This document shows positions 17,243-25,305 of a DNA stretch of 64,000 nt, in pieces. The stretch spans positions 62,001 through 126,000 of the forward strand of contig DATMRF010000083.1 in NCBI GenBank assembly GCA_035566435.1. The letters are read 5' to 3'. Source of the DNA: DATMRF01 sp035566435 (GTDB taxonomy: Bacteria; Verrucomicrobiota; Verrucomicrobiia; Limisphaerales; UBA8199). Every line of letters starts with the position of its first letter. The stretch's first letter is position 1. Below the pieces are notes generated by a model. That model did not search any database. It was not told the origin of the DNA and worked only from the letters and a program-made list of their open reading frames with translations. A program made the translations under genes and the position numbers.

Positions 17243-19744
17243 TTAGCTTGAGAGTGCGCCCTGGGCGTCGGCGGCGGCCTTTTGCGAGAAGACGAGTTTG
17301 TCGTTTTCGGCGCTGACCTGGATGGGCTCGCCATCGTGGAAAGAGCCCTTGAGGATTTCCTCGGCCAGCGGGTCTTCCAGGGAGCGCTCGACGGCGCGGC
17401 GCATCGGGCGGGCGCCGTACTGCGGGTCGTAGCCGCGGCTGACGAGGAGGTCTTTGGCCTTGTCATCAAGGTTGAGGATGATGTTGCGGGCCTTAAGCCG
17501 CTGCATGACTTTGGTGATTTCCAGGTTAAGGATTTCGATGAGGTCGGGTTTGGTCAGCGAGCGGAAGACGATGATGTCGTCGAGCCGGTTAAGGAACTCG
17601 GGCCGGAAGGTCTTTTTGGCTTCCTCCATGATCCGGTCGCGCATTTTCTCGTAGCTGGTCTCGTCGGTAATAGGAGAGAAACCAAGAGTCGATTGTTTCC
17701 GGATGGTGTCGGAACCGACATTGGAGGTCATCAGGATGATCGTGTTCCGGAAATTGACGACGCGGCCGACGTTGTCCGTCAGTTTGCCTTCCTCGAGGAT
17801 TTGGAGAAGCATGTTCCAGACATCGGGGTGGGCTTTCTCGATTTCGTCGAAGAGGACCACGGAGTAGGGTTTGCGTCGGACCTGTTCGGTGAGCTGGCCG
17901 CCTTCCTCGTAGCCGACGTAGCCCGGGGGCGAACCGATGAGGCGCGAGACGTTGAACTTCTCCATGTACTCGCTCATGTCGAGCTGGATAAGCGCTTTGG
18001 AATCGCCGAATAACTGTTCGGCCAAGCTTTTCGCGAGCAAGGTCTTGCCGACGCCCGTGGGGCCGAGCAGGGCGAAGGTGCCGATGGGGCGGCGCGGGTC
18101 TTTGAGGTCGGCGCGGGAGCGGCGGAGGGCTTTGCAGAGGGCGGAGACGGCTTCGCGCTGGCCGATGACGACTTTGCCCATTTCCGTCTCGACGTTCATG
18201 AGGCGCTGCATTTCGCCCTGCTCCATGCGTTGAAGGGGGATGCCGGTCCACTTGGAGACAACGTGGAGGATGTCTTCTTCATCGACCTTGACGCGTTTTT
18301 CCTCGCGCGCGGTGCGCCAGTCTTTCAAAACGTTTTCGAGTTTTTCCTTCGCCTGTTTCTCCTGGTCGCGCATCGCGGCGGCGCCTTCGAAGTCCTGATT
18401 CTTGATGGCGCGCTCTTTCTTGGACTTGATTTCTTCGATGTCGCCTTCGAGGACTTTGACTTCCGGCGGGCGGGTCATGGTGCCGATGCGGGCGCGGGAG
18501 CCGGCTTCATCCATGAGGTCGATGGCTTTGTCAGGGAGGTAGCGGTCGGTGATATAGCGATCGGAAAGCTTGACGGAGGCATCAATGGCCTGGTCGGTGA
18601 ATTCGGCTTTGTGGTGTTCCTCGTATTTGGGGCGGAGGCCCTTGAGGATGAGAATGGCCTCCTCGATGGAGGGGGCTTCGACCTTCACGGACTGGAAGCG
18701 GCGTTCGAGGGCGGCGTCTTTCTCGATGTATTTGCGGTATTCGTTGAGCGTGGTGGCGCCGATGCACTGGAGCTCGCCGCGGCTGAGCGCGGGCTTGATG
18801 ATATTGGAGGCGTCCATGGTGCCCTCGGCGGAGCCGGCGCCGACGATGGTGTGGAGTTCGTCGATGAAAAGGATGATGTTCTTGGAGCGGCGGATCTCGT
18901 CCATGACGGCTTTGATGCGCTCTTCGAACTGGCCGCGGTATTTGGTGCCGGCCACCATGAGGGCGAGGTCGAGGGTGATGACGCGTTTATCGCGGAGGAG
19001 TTCGGGGACGTTGCCGGAGGCGATTTCCTGGGCGAGGCCTTCGACGATGGCGGTCTTGCCGACACCGGCTTCACCGAGGAGGACGGGGTTGTTCTTCGTC
19101 CGGCGGCAGAGGATCTGGATGACGCGCTCGATTTCGTTTTTGCGGCCGATGACGGGGTCCATCTCGCCTTTGCGGGCGATCTCGGTGAGGTCGCGGCCAA
19201 AGGCCTTAAGGGCGGGGGTCTTGATCTCGCCCTTTTTCTCGGGAGCGGGTTTTTCAGGGGACTCGCCGGAGGCGGCTTCTTCCTGGGCAGCGAAATTGGG
19301 GTCGAGCTCTTTGAGGATTTCCTGGCGGGCCTGCTCGATATCGACGTCGAGGTTTTTGAGGACGCGGGCGGCGACGCCGTCGCCTTCGCGGAGGAGGCCG
19401 AGGAGGATGTGTTCGGTGCCGACGTAGGTGTGGTTGAGGGCTTTAGCTTCTTTGCCGGCGAGGGCGAGGACTTTCTTGACGCGGGGGGTGTAGGGGATGT
19501 TGCCGATCATTTTCTGATCGGGGCCGGAGCCGACCTGTTTCTCGACCTCCATGCGGACGGTTTCGAGGTCGAGGCCGAGTTTCTGGAGGACATTGACGGC
19601 GACACCCTGGCCAAGTTTAATGAGGCCGAGGAGCAGGTGTTCGGTGCCGACGAAGTTGTGGTTGAAACGGTCGGCTTCTTTGCGCGCCAGCGCGAGCACC
19701 TGCTGGGCGCGCGGCGTAAAGTTGTTCATGGCTTCGTCACTCAT
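17243..19744 (-). CDS. clpC: ClpC-type AAA+ protease ATPase
   Basis: An 833-residue Hsp100 unfoldase that feeds proteins to ClpP. The N-domain has two repeats (about 6-75 and 80-150). AAA-1 has Walker A GEAGVGKT near residue 224, and AAA-2 has GPTGVGKT near 560. Between them a middle domain carries a UVR-like segment (KNQDFEGAAAMRDQEKQAKE) typical of ClpC and absent in ClpA/ClpB. The C-terminal D2-small domain is complete. It is the last gene of the ilvE-mcsA-mcsB-clpC cluster, with a 25-base gap after mcsB. ATG at 19744 was preferred over the internal ATG at 19729 because GGTAG lies just upstream. Confidence 0.97.
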   Translation of the reverse strand: MSDEAMNNFTPRAQQVLALARKEADRFNHNFVGTEHLLLGLIKLGQGVAVNVLQKLGLDLETVRMEVEKQVGSGPDQKMIGNIPYTPRVKKVLALAGKEAKALNHTYVGTEHILLGLLREGDGVAARVLKNLDVDIEQARQEILKELDPNFAAQEEAASGESPEKPAPEKKGEIKTPALKAFGRDLTEIARKGEMDPVIGRKNEIERVIQILCRRTKNNPVLLGEAGVGKTAIVEGLAQEIASGNVPELLRDKRVITLDLALMVAGTKYRGQFEERIKAVMDEIRRSKNIILFIDELHTIVGAGSAEGTMDASNIIKPALSRGELQCIGATTLNEYRKYIEKDAALERRFQSVKVEAPSIEEAILILKGLRPKYEEHHKAEFTDQAIDASVKLSDRYITDRYLPDKAIDLMDEAGSRARIGTMTRPPEVKVLEGDIEEIKSKKERAIKNQDFEGAAAMRDQEKQAKEKLENVLKDWRTAREEKRVKVDEEDILHVVSKWTGIPLQRMEQGEMQRLMNVETEMGKVVIGQREAVSALCKALRRSRADLKDPRRPIGTFALLGPTGVGKTLLAKSLAEQLFGDSKALIQLDMSEYMEKFNVSRLIGSPPGYVGYEEGGQLTEQVRRKPYSVVLFDEIEKAHPDVWNMLLQILEEGKLTDNVGRVVNFRNTIILMTSNVGSDTIRKQSTLGFSPITDETSYEKMRDRIMEEAKKTFRPEFLNRLDDIIVFRSLTKPDLIEILNLEITKVMQRLKARNIILNLDDKAKDLLVSRGYDPQYGARPMRRAVERSLEDPLAEEILKGSFHDGEPIQVSAENDKLVFSQKAAADAQGALSS

Positions 19745-19769
19745 ATCTACCTTTCAAAGTGCAACACTT

Positions 19770-20873
19770 TTATTGTTTGTCCAATCCGCCGCCGGGCGCA
19801 GGCGGCGCGGCGACTGGGCGGCTGACCGATTTAAGGCGTTCGCGAACCATATCTGCGCGCAGCAAGTCCCGTTCCTCGGCGGAGAGCTTCTCAGCATGCT
19901 GTTTTTGCAGGTGGGCGGGCTGGGTGAGGATGAATAATTCGTCCACCAGCGAGCGATCCGCGCCCGGAAACAGGCCAAGATCGACGCCCAAGCGCATGAG
20001 GGAGAGGAGGTTCATGGCTTCCTTGGAGGTCATGGTATGGGCATTGGCCAGGATGCCGTAGGCCCGTCCAATATGGTTATAGACCGTTTTGGCCTTTTTC
20101 TCGAGGAGCGTGCCGCGGGAGTTTTCTTCGTGCTCGATAATCTGGGCGAGGACCTTTTCAAGGCGTTCCACGATGGCGGCTTCGGCTTCGCCGAGGGTCA
20201 TTTGGTTGGAAACCTGGAAGACATTGCCGAGGGCCTCGGTGCCTTCGCCGTAGAGGCCGCGGACGGCGAGGCCGAGTTTGTTGACCGACTGGATGATGGG
20301 ATTGATCTGCTCGGCGAGGACCAGGCCGGGGAGGTGGAGCATGGCGCTGACACGGATGCCGGTGCCGATATTGGTGGGGCAGGCCGTGAGGTAACCGAGT
20401 TCCGGGCTGAAGGCGTAATCGAGTTTTTTCTCGAGGGCGGAATCGGCGGCGTCGATAGCGGTCCAGGCCTGGCGGAGCTGGAGCCCGGGGCGGAGGGCCT
20501 GCATGCGGAGATGGTCCTCTTCGTTGATCATGAAGCAGAGGGTCTCTTCGCGGTTGAGGACGAGGCCGCTGCCGGCGCTTTTGGCGGCATGTTCGCGGCT
20601 GATGAGGTGGCGCTCGACGAGGATCTGTTTATCCAGGGCGGAGAGGGCGTCCATGCTCTCGGCGAAGGCGTCCTTCATTTCGGGCAAGGCCTGGATGGCG
20701 GGGCGGAGGAGATCGAGAACGTGGACGCGTTCGGGTTTTTTGGCCCAGCCGGGGAAGGCGGCGTCTTTGAGGTTGCGGGCGAGGCGGACGCGGCTGGACA
20801 TTACGATGCGGTCGTGGGGCCCTTTGCGCCGGGCGAGGTCGGCTGCAGGAACAAGAAAGCCATGAATGTCCAT
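19770..20873 (-). CDS. mcsB: Protein arginine kinase McsB
   Basis: A 367-residue phosphagen-kinase-fold protein that phosphorylates arginine residues of proteins, marking them for ClpC-ClpP. The nucleotide-binding segment SSRVRLARNL (27-35) and the signature Cys C165 in LTACPTNIGTGIR match McsB. The C-terminal part includes the helical domain ending LRADMVRERLKSVSRP. It lies between mcsA and clpC. No CtsR repressor gene is present, unlike the Firmicutes ctsR-mcsA-mcsB-clpC operon. The Pro/Gly-rich tail (last about 15 residues) looks unstructured. Confidence 0.95.
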   Translation of the reverse strand: MDIHGFLVPAADLARRKGPHDRIVMSSRVRLARNLKDAAFPGWAKKPERVHVLDLLRPAIQALPEMKDAFAESMDALSALDKQILVERHLISREHAAKSAGSGLVLNREETLCFMINEEDHLRMQALRPGLQLRQAWTAIDAADSALEKKLDYAFSPELGYLTACPTNIGTGIRVSAMLHLPGLVLAEQINPIIQSVNKLGLAVRGLYGEGTEALGNVFQVSNQMTLGEAEAAIVERLEKVLAQIIEHEENSRGTLLEKKAKTVYNHIGRAYGILANAHTMTSKEAMNLLSLMRLGVDLGLFPGADRSLVDELFILTQPAHLQKQHAEKLSAEERDLLRADMVRERLKSVSRPVAAPPAPGGGLDKQ

Positions 20874-20885
20874 GAGATTAGGGTC

Positions 20886-21395
20886 TTAGGTCGGGGTGGG
20901 GCTGCTGGGCCGGGCGTTGGTTTGTTTGAGTTCGTCGCGGATGATGGCGGCGGCTTCGAAGTCTTCAGCCTCGATGGCCTTGGCGAGGCGCTTTTCCAGG
21001 GCCTTAACGCGGTCGGAGAGGTCGCGGGTCTGGCGGAGGCCCTCGGGGACTTTGCCGACGTGGCGGGTGCCTTTGTGCATGGTCTTGAGGAGGCCTTCGA
21101 GCGGTTCGGAGAAAGTCTGATAGCAGTCGGAGCAGCCGAGGCGGCCGGCTTTTTTGAAGTCGGCCTGGGTGAAGCCGCAGCGGGGGCACTTGAGCTCGGC
21201 GCCGCCTGCGGCCTCCTCGATTTGGTGGGAAGCGCCCAGGCCGAGCAGGAGGTCGGCCAGGGAGAAGCCGGCCGGGTCGTTAACGCCCTTGGTTTTGGCG
21301 CATTCTTCGCACAGGTCCACTTTCTGGATTTTGCCCCCTTCGATCTGGGTATAGTGGACGTTGGCTTCTTTTTCCTTGCAGATGCAGCACAACAT
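20886..21395 (-). CDS. mcsA: McsA-like zinc-finger activator of McsB
   Basis: A 169-residue protein with four CxxC pairs (CCIC, CEEC, CPRC, CSDC) that should bind two zinc ions, then a C-terminal UVR motif (EKRLAKAIEAEDFEAAAIIR). This is the organisation of McsA, the partner and activator of the arginine kinase McsB, and its position 13 bases before mcsB supports that. It follows ilvE by 7 bases. The GC-rich Ser/Pro tail is short and probably disordered. Confidence 0.93.
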   Translation of the reverse strand: MLCCICKEKEANVHYTQIEGGKIQKVDLCEECAKTKGVNDPAGFSLADLLLGLGASHQIEEAAGGAELKCPRCGFTQADFKKAGRLGCSDCYQTFSEPLEGLLKTMHKGTRHVGKVPEGLRQTRDLSDRVKALEKRLAKAIEAEDFEAAAIIRDELKQTNARPSSPTPT

Positions 21396-21402
21396 AAATG
21401 CC

Positions 21403-22275
21403 TTATTCGTATATCGGCTCGCCGGAGACTTTCGTCAAGGCATGGTATTGGGCGACGAGGCGCTGGGTGACGGGCCCGGGTTTGCCGGAGCCGATGCTGC
21501 GGCCGTCGATTTTGACGATGGGGACGACCTCGGCCCCGCTGCCGGTCAGGAAGCATTCATCCGCATTGAACAAGTCGTAGCGGGTGAGGTTGGGTTCGCC
21601 GACCTTGAGGCCGGAGTCCGCGCCGATCTCCATGACGACCTTGCGGGTAATGCCGTGAAGGGCGCCGGCCGAAAGGGGCGGGGTCAACAACTGGTCGCCC
21701 TTGATGATGAAGAGATTGTCGCCGGTGCATTCAGCGACGTAGCCTTCGGCGTTGAGCATGACGGCTTCTTCGCAGCCGGAGTTGTTGGCCTCGATCTTGG
21801 CGAGGATGTTGTTGAGGTAGTTAAGGGACTTGATGGCCGGGTTCAGCGCGCTGTGCAGGTTGCGCGTGGTGGGGACGGTGACGATTTGCATGCCCCTGCG
21901 GTAAAGCTCGGGCGGATAAAGCTGGATCTTGTCGGCGATGACGATGATGGAGGGGTGCTTGCACCGGTTGGGGTTCAAGCCCAGGGTGCCGATGCCGCGG
22001 GTGACGACGAGCCGGATGTAGCCGTCCCGGATTTTGTTTTGGCGGCAGGTTTCGACGACCGCGGACATGACGCCGGCATGGGACAACGGGATGTCCAGGA
22101 GGATGGCGTGGGCGGAACAGAAGAGGCGGTCGATGTGCTCGCGCAGTTTGAAGACGCGGCCGTTGTAGGCGCGGATGCCCTCGAAAATGCCATCGCCGTA
22201 GAGCAGGCCGTGGTCGAACACGGAGATCTTCGCGTCCCGCTGGCTGTAAAACTTGCCGTCGATGTATATTTTCAT
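21403..22275 (-). CDS. ilvE: Branched-chain amino acid aminotransferase (class IV)
   Basis: A 290-residue PLP enzyme that transfers amino groups between branched-chain 2-oxoacids and glutamate. Fold-type IV landmarks: VFDHGLLYGDGIFEGIRAY near residue 25, catalytic Lys in PAIKSLNYLNN, and the phosphate-binding segments AECTGDNLFII and GITRKVV. I chose ATG at 22275 (MKIYIDGKF) because an upstream extension of six residues has no ribosome-binding site. It is the first gene of the cluster leading into mcsA; an amino-acid gene heading a proteolysis operon is unusual. D-amino-acid or 4-amino-4-deoxychorismate activities cannot be excluded. Confidence 0.9.
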   Translation of the reverse strand: MKIYIDGKFYSQRDAKISVFDHGLLYGDGIFEGIRAYNGRVFKLREHIDRLFCSAHAILLDIPLSHAGVMSAVVETCRQNKIRDGYIRLVVTRGIGTLGLNPNRCKHPSIIVIADKIQLYPPELYRRGMQIVTVPTTRNLHSALNPAIKSLNYLNNILAKIEANNSGCEEAVMLNAEGYVAECTGDNLFIIKGDQLLTPPLSAGALHGITRKVVMEIGADSGLKVGEPNLTRYDLFNADECFLTGSGAEVVPIVKIDGRSIGSGKPGPVTQRLVAQYHALTKVSGEPIYE

Positions 22276-22394
22276 GCCTAAAGCCGCGGCCACCCTAAGA
22301 CAAAGCGGGCTGATAAAGCAACTGGATACTGGGCTGAGGAATTATTTCTCGTGACAGTGGAGCGGGGGCGATTATATTTCGCACGCGGTTGAGC

Positions 22395-22469
22395 GACCCT
22401 ATCGTCTAGCGGTTAGGACACCGCCCTTTCACGGCGGTAGCAGGGGTTCGATTCCCCTTAGGGTCGCCA
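22395..22469 (+). tRNA. trnE: tRNA-Glu (anticodon TTC)
   Basis: The acceptor stem GACCCTA (22395-22401) pairs with TAGGGTC (22459-22465). The anticodon arm has stem CCGCC/GGCGG and loop CTTTCAC, giving anticodon TTC. The T arm is AGGGG-TTCGATT-CCCCT. The 3' CCA is encoded (22467-22469). Its context is isolated, between ilvE and a gene-poor repeat region. Confidence 0.96.
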
Positions 22470-22640
22470 TTTTCTAAAATGGAGAGTCTGAGGCCGGGAC
22501 CGCCTGCGGTGGCGTTTGTGGCGCCAGGTATCGACGACCAGGAACACGAAGACGAGGAACCCGAAAAACAGCAGGATGACCGCCGTCGGTTTTTCGTCCC
22601 ATAGCGACCGGCAGCTTCTGAAGAGTTCATGGAAGTCCAT
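22458..22640 (-). CDS. Possible small single-pass membrane protein
   Basis: A 60-residue frame starting MDFHELFRSCRSLWDEKPTA, then one strong hydrophobic helix (VILLFFGFLVFVFLVVD) and a very basic tail (WRHKRHRRRSRP), a plausible inner-membrane topology with the tail in the cytoplasm. AGGA precedes the ATG closely. Its last 12 bases overlap the 3' end of tRNA-Glu on the opposite strand. The hydrophobic pattern is unlikely by chance, but there is no family recognition; it could be spurious. Confidence 0.5.
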   Translation of the reverse strand: MDFHELFRSCRSLWDEKPTAVILLFFGFLVFVFLVVDTWRHKRHRRRSRPQTLHFRKWRP

Positions 22641-22682
22641 GCCATCCTAGTTTACACCAATCCAGCCCGAAACCCAAGTCAA

Positions 22683-22746
22683 GGTAGGGCGCGTTGTCCC
22701 AACGCGCCGCCCGTAAACTGGTAGCGACGCTGTCCCCAGCGTCCCC
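22683..22746. repeat. Two REP-like hairpins with a TGTCCC loop
   Basis: GGTAGGGCGCGT-TGTCCC at 22683-22700 closes with AACGCGCC (to 22708), and GGTAGCGACGCTGTCCCCAG at 22720-22739 closes with CGTC. The stems are perfect but differ (GGCGCGTT/AACGCGCC versus GACGCT/AGCGTC) while the loop word TGTCCC and the leading GGTAG are kept. Related copies lie at 59351-59424. Confidence 0.8.
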
Positions 22747-22816
22747 ATTTTTTCTGGTAGGGGGTGTTCCTCACCAGCCGGCGTAGCCGGAACCAAACGA
22801 GTTGTGGAAACGGCTG

Positions 22817-22877
22817 CAGGTTGAAGGTTGAAAGTTGCAAGCTGACCAACTTGCAACCTTCAACTTGCAACTTGTAA
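22817..22877. repeat. Inverted TTGAAGGTTG / CAACCTTCAA spacer repeat
   Basis: The words GGTTGAAGGTTGAAAGTTGC and AACTTGCAACCTTCAAC face each other, forming an imperfect palindrome of about 60 bases. A near copy of the whole palindrome lies inside gluQ (49162-49225), and one arm word lies inside the gene at 61238. Confidence 0.8.
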
Positions 22878-22901
22878 CCACGAAAAGGGCTGCGCTCGGA
22901 A

Positions 22902-22933
22902 AGCGGTGTCGCCGCTGCGCTCTGCCACCGCAC
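22902..22933. repeat. REP-like hairpin, copy 1 (partner at 41582)
   Basis: GCGGTG (22903-22908) pairs with CACCGC (22926-22931) around a GC-rich loop TCGCCGCTGCGCTCTGC. The second copy at 41582-41613 keeps the loop, and two of its six stem pairs have changed on both sides. Confidence 0.75.
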
Positions 22934-22983
22934 TGGGCTCTATACCCCTCGTTCAAGAATTTTCCATCTTCTATTGCCCTTGG

Positions 22984-23266
22984 TGGGACGCTTGGGACGC
23001 TCTGGGACGTCGCCCTCCCTGTCCCAAAACGATCCGCCCTAAACCCCTCGACTCTTCGTGAAGGGCTCAACCTGACCATCCCACGCATGATACTTCGGGA
23101 CGCCTTGGGACGTCCTGGGACGCTGCCACTCCGTCCCCGTCCCTTGACGCTCTGACCGCCCCTCGACAAGTCTGGGACGGCTCCGGTACGACCCTGGGAC
23201 GGTACCTGGGACGGCCCAAAAACCGCCAAAATCCCTCGGTAAACACGGCCTTGGGACGCTGGGACG
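22984..23266. repeat. TGGGACG word array
   Basis: Ten exact TGGGACG copies start at 22984, 22993, 23003, 23106, 23116, 23173, 23195, 23207, 23252 and 23260, and a variant CGGGACG lies near 23096. Clustered copies are 8-12 bases apart. There is no credible coding frame. It forms the first block of a mosaic running to about 24,080. Confidence 0.85.
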
Positions 23267-23324
23267 GCTAAAACCACCCCCCCTGCGCGCACAACACCTT
23301 TCACCCCTTCTTGCCACGTTTGTG

Positions 23325-23590
23325 GACCCTGGACTTTGGACCTTGGACTCGAGACTTGTCACGCTGTCACACCCTGTCACGCCTTGTCACACGCCGCCCG
23401 TGTGACCGGGCTTTACCCTTTACCCTTCATCTTTTCGACCTTCAGCCGTTCACCACCCCGATATCATCTAATCACCTTCAATATCAGTTACTATCAGCTA
23501 CTACCGCGTACTAACACTTCCCGCATTTTAGCACGAACTGATATTCCACCCCGCCCGCCCCATCCGCGTCATCCGCGCCATCCGCGGTCC
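23325..23590. repeat. Mosaic blocks: TGGAC, TGTCAC, TATCA/TACTA and CATCCGCG words
   Basis: Successive blocks use different words: TGGAC four times at 23325-23347; TGTCAC at 23357, 23365, 23375 and 23385; loosely repeated TATCA and TACTA at 23460-23515; CATCCGCG at 23561, 23570 and 23579. Spacing inside blocks is 8-10 bases. The 300 bases between these and the next blocks hold nothing else I can name. Confidence 0.8.
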
Positions 23591-23794
23591 AAACATGAAA
23601 GCTCCCTTCACACCCCAGTCATTCCATGCCGCTCCGACCTGATCCAAACCAATCCGAACATTAAAACAATTTTTTCCCTGATTCTCGCCCCTCGCTGATG
23701 CGACCAGAGAACCATTTACTACCACCGTTCACGGCGGTCCTCCTCCGCCGATTTGTCTGCTGCCGTTCTTAACCGGCCGCCCGATTGCTTCACC

Positions 23795-23863
23795 CTTTTT
23801 GTGTCTTTTCGTGCCTTTTCGTGGCTACTCCGTCTTCATCCGTGTCCATCCGTGTCATCCGTG
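23795..23863. repeat. CTTTTCGTG and CATCCGTG word blocks
   Basis: CTTTTTGTG, CTTTTCGTG and CTTTTCGTG start at 23795, 23805 and 23815; CATCCGTG starts at 23837, 23847 and 23856. Spacing is 9-10 bases. Confidence 0.8.
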
Positions 23864-23911
23864 GTTCAACTCCCGCCCGCTCGCGCCAATTCACGAAATT
23901 CGCGGGTTCCC

Positions 23912-24080
23912 GGTAACCGACCGGTCAGACTTCGGTAACCGGTCGGTAACCGACGGTAACCTGCGGTAACCAATCGGTAACCCATGGTAACCGATGGTAA
24001 CCGATGGTAACCGATCCGGCCTGCGGTAACCGTACGGTAGGTGGCCGGTAGGTCCTTGTAGGCTGTGGTAGGCTACGGCA
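23912..24080. repeat. Helically phased GGTAACC array, followed by GTAGG words
   Basis: Ten exact GGTAACC copies start at 23912, 23934, 23945, 23955, 23965, 23976, 23986, 23996, 24006 and 24025. Most are 10 or 11 bases apart and the exceptions are near two turns (22 and 19). GGTAACC is itself nearly palindromic. GTAGG words (24038-24074) follow. The remaining 250 bases to nuoA show nothing I can assign. Confidence 0.9.
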
Positions 24081-24331
24081 GGTTTGCCGCCCCGGCGTTC
24101 ATCCGTGGTTTGGTCGTTCGCCGATACACCCTCCCAGCGTTCGCAGGCTCATTTCTGCGTTATCTCCTGTTCAATTCCGGGCGAATTGGTTACGGCTGAG
24201 GCACATCAGCCCCACGAAAAAGAGGTTTCCACGTTTTTCCGCCTCGCGCCGAGACCCAGAACTCAACCTCCCCGCTCTGGATTGGTCGAGATCGCTCGCC
24301 GCTCTCACTCCCGGCATTTCAACGGAGAGCG

Positions 24332-24724
24332 TCAGCTCTTCCACTCGAAGGCGCCTTTTTTGAGGGCGTAAAGGTAGCCGATGAACAGGACGCCCATGAA
24401 GGAGAGCATCGAGCCGAGGATGAGGGCGGCGTTTTCCTTGAGCATCTGTTTGTAAATCACCGCCCAGGGATAAAGGAAGACCACTTCGATATCGAACAGG
24501 ATGAACAGCATCGCGACGAGGTAAAACTTAATCGACATCCGGGCGTTGCCGGGTCCGACAGGCAGCATGCCGCATTCGTAGGGTGTGTCCTTGATGGGAG
24601 TGCGTTTTCCTTTCTTTCCCAGGATGACCGAGCCGACGAGCATGCCGGCCGAGAAGAGGACCGCCAATATGCCGAGCATCAACACGGGCAGGTATTGGGT
24701 CAGTTGCGGTTGCGGCGGTTGCAC
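24332..24724 (-). CDS. nuoA: NADH-quinone oxidoreductase subunit A
   Basis: A 130-residue subunit of the membrane arm of complex I with three membrane helices (about 13-33, 65-88 and 97-118). The conserved loop reads TPYECGMLPVG, followed by FYLVAMLFILFDIEVVFLYPWA, the hallmark of NuoA. The start is uncertain; GTG at 24724 gives the usual short N-terminus, and upstream codons come from spacer repeats. It is not followed by nuoB or other nuo genes: the downstream 1.7 kb is the word mosaic and upstream is a spacer and a pseudopilin gene. Confidence 0.9.
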   Translation of the reverse strand: MQPPQPQLTQYLPVLMLGILAVLFSAGMLVGSVILGKKGKRTPIKDTPYECGMLPVGPGNARMSIKFYLVAMLFILFDIEVVFLYPWAVIYKQMLKENAALILGSMLSFMGVLFIGYLYALKKGAFEWKS

Positions 24725-24779
24725 GAGGCGAAATGTAGGAGGAGCAGAGGGTTTGGCAAGGGGAAACCTGAAGAGAGTG

Positions 24780-24990
24780 GATGGTGGATGGTGGATGGTT
24801 GATAGCAGCGGGGGGGCTTGAAGTGTGTATGATGAAGACGGCGGGACCCTGGGCCAAACTTCGACCGAGCGGCGGCGCGTTGCACTGCAACCGTCCTGCA
24901 AGTTCGCAGGGTGCGAGGGCATTGCGCATAGAGCTTTTGACCGCGGATTTCGCGGATTTCACGGGTAGGCGAAAAGAAATCCGCGGTATC
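24780..24990. repeat. ATGGTGG words and a dispersed CCGCGG...GAAAAGAAAT repeat
   Basis: The 580-base gap upstream of nuoA has no credible gene. It holds GTGGATGGTGGATGG words at 24778-24800 and, at 24941-24986, a block CCGCGGATTTCGCGGATTTC then ACGGGTAGGCGAAAAGAAAT. The block recurs with about 38 of 45 bases kept at 46482-46526. A CAACTATCAAC word array is at 25215-25245. Confidence 0.75.
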
Positions 24991-25305
24991 GGTGCAATCC
25001 GTGGTTGCTGCTTCGGCGCGTTGTGGACAACGCGGCCTCGCCCTCATGATTCTTCCCACCCTAATCGTCGGCAACGAACTCCTGATTTCAGGTGGCGTCG
25101 CCAGGGCAGCCGGCGCCTGGTTGCTGGCCCACCGCCAGGGCCATTTTCGTGGCCCGCTTGCTGCCACCACCAAAAGCAAAAGATGTTGCGCCGCTTGCGC
25201 CTTTTTGCGGCAGCCCCTCTCTCAACTAACAACTATCAACTCTCAACCAGCTATGTCCCTCCGCACGCCGCACGGAAAACGCCGTCCCCGTTCACCCACC
25301 TTGGA

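Noticed and set aside
18230..19825. A 531-codon open frame on the plus strand
   Set aside because: It is fully antisense to clpC and its acidic, G/F/D-rich composition is what GC-rich coding DNA gives on the opposite strand.
20037..21470. A 477-codon open frame on the plus strand
   Set aside because: It is antisense to mcsB and mcsA, both clear family members.
23858..23890. tmRNA-like end GGTTCAACTCCCGCC
   Set aside because: The matching 5' half of the T stem, an acceptor stem and an encoded CCA are absent; the word lies in the repeat mosaic.
22984..24080. CRISPR array
   Set aside because: Units are 5-9 bases with about 3-base fillers, far too short, and there are no cas genes.
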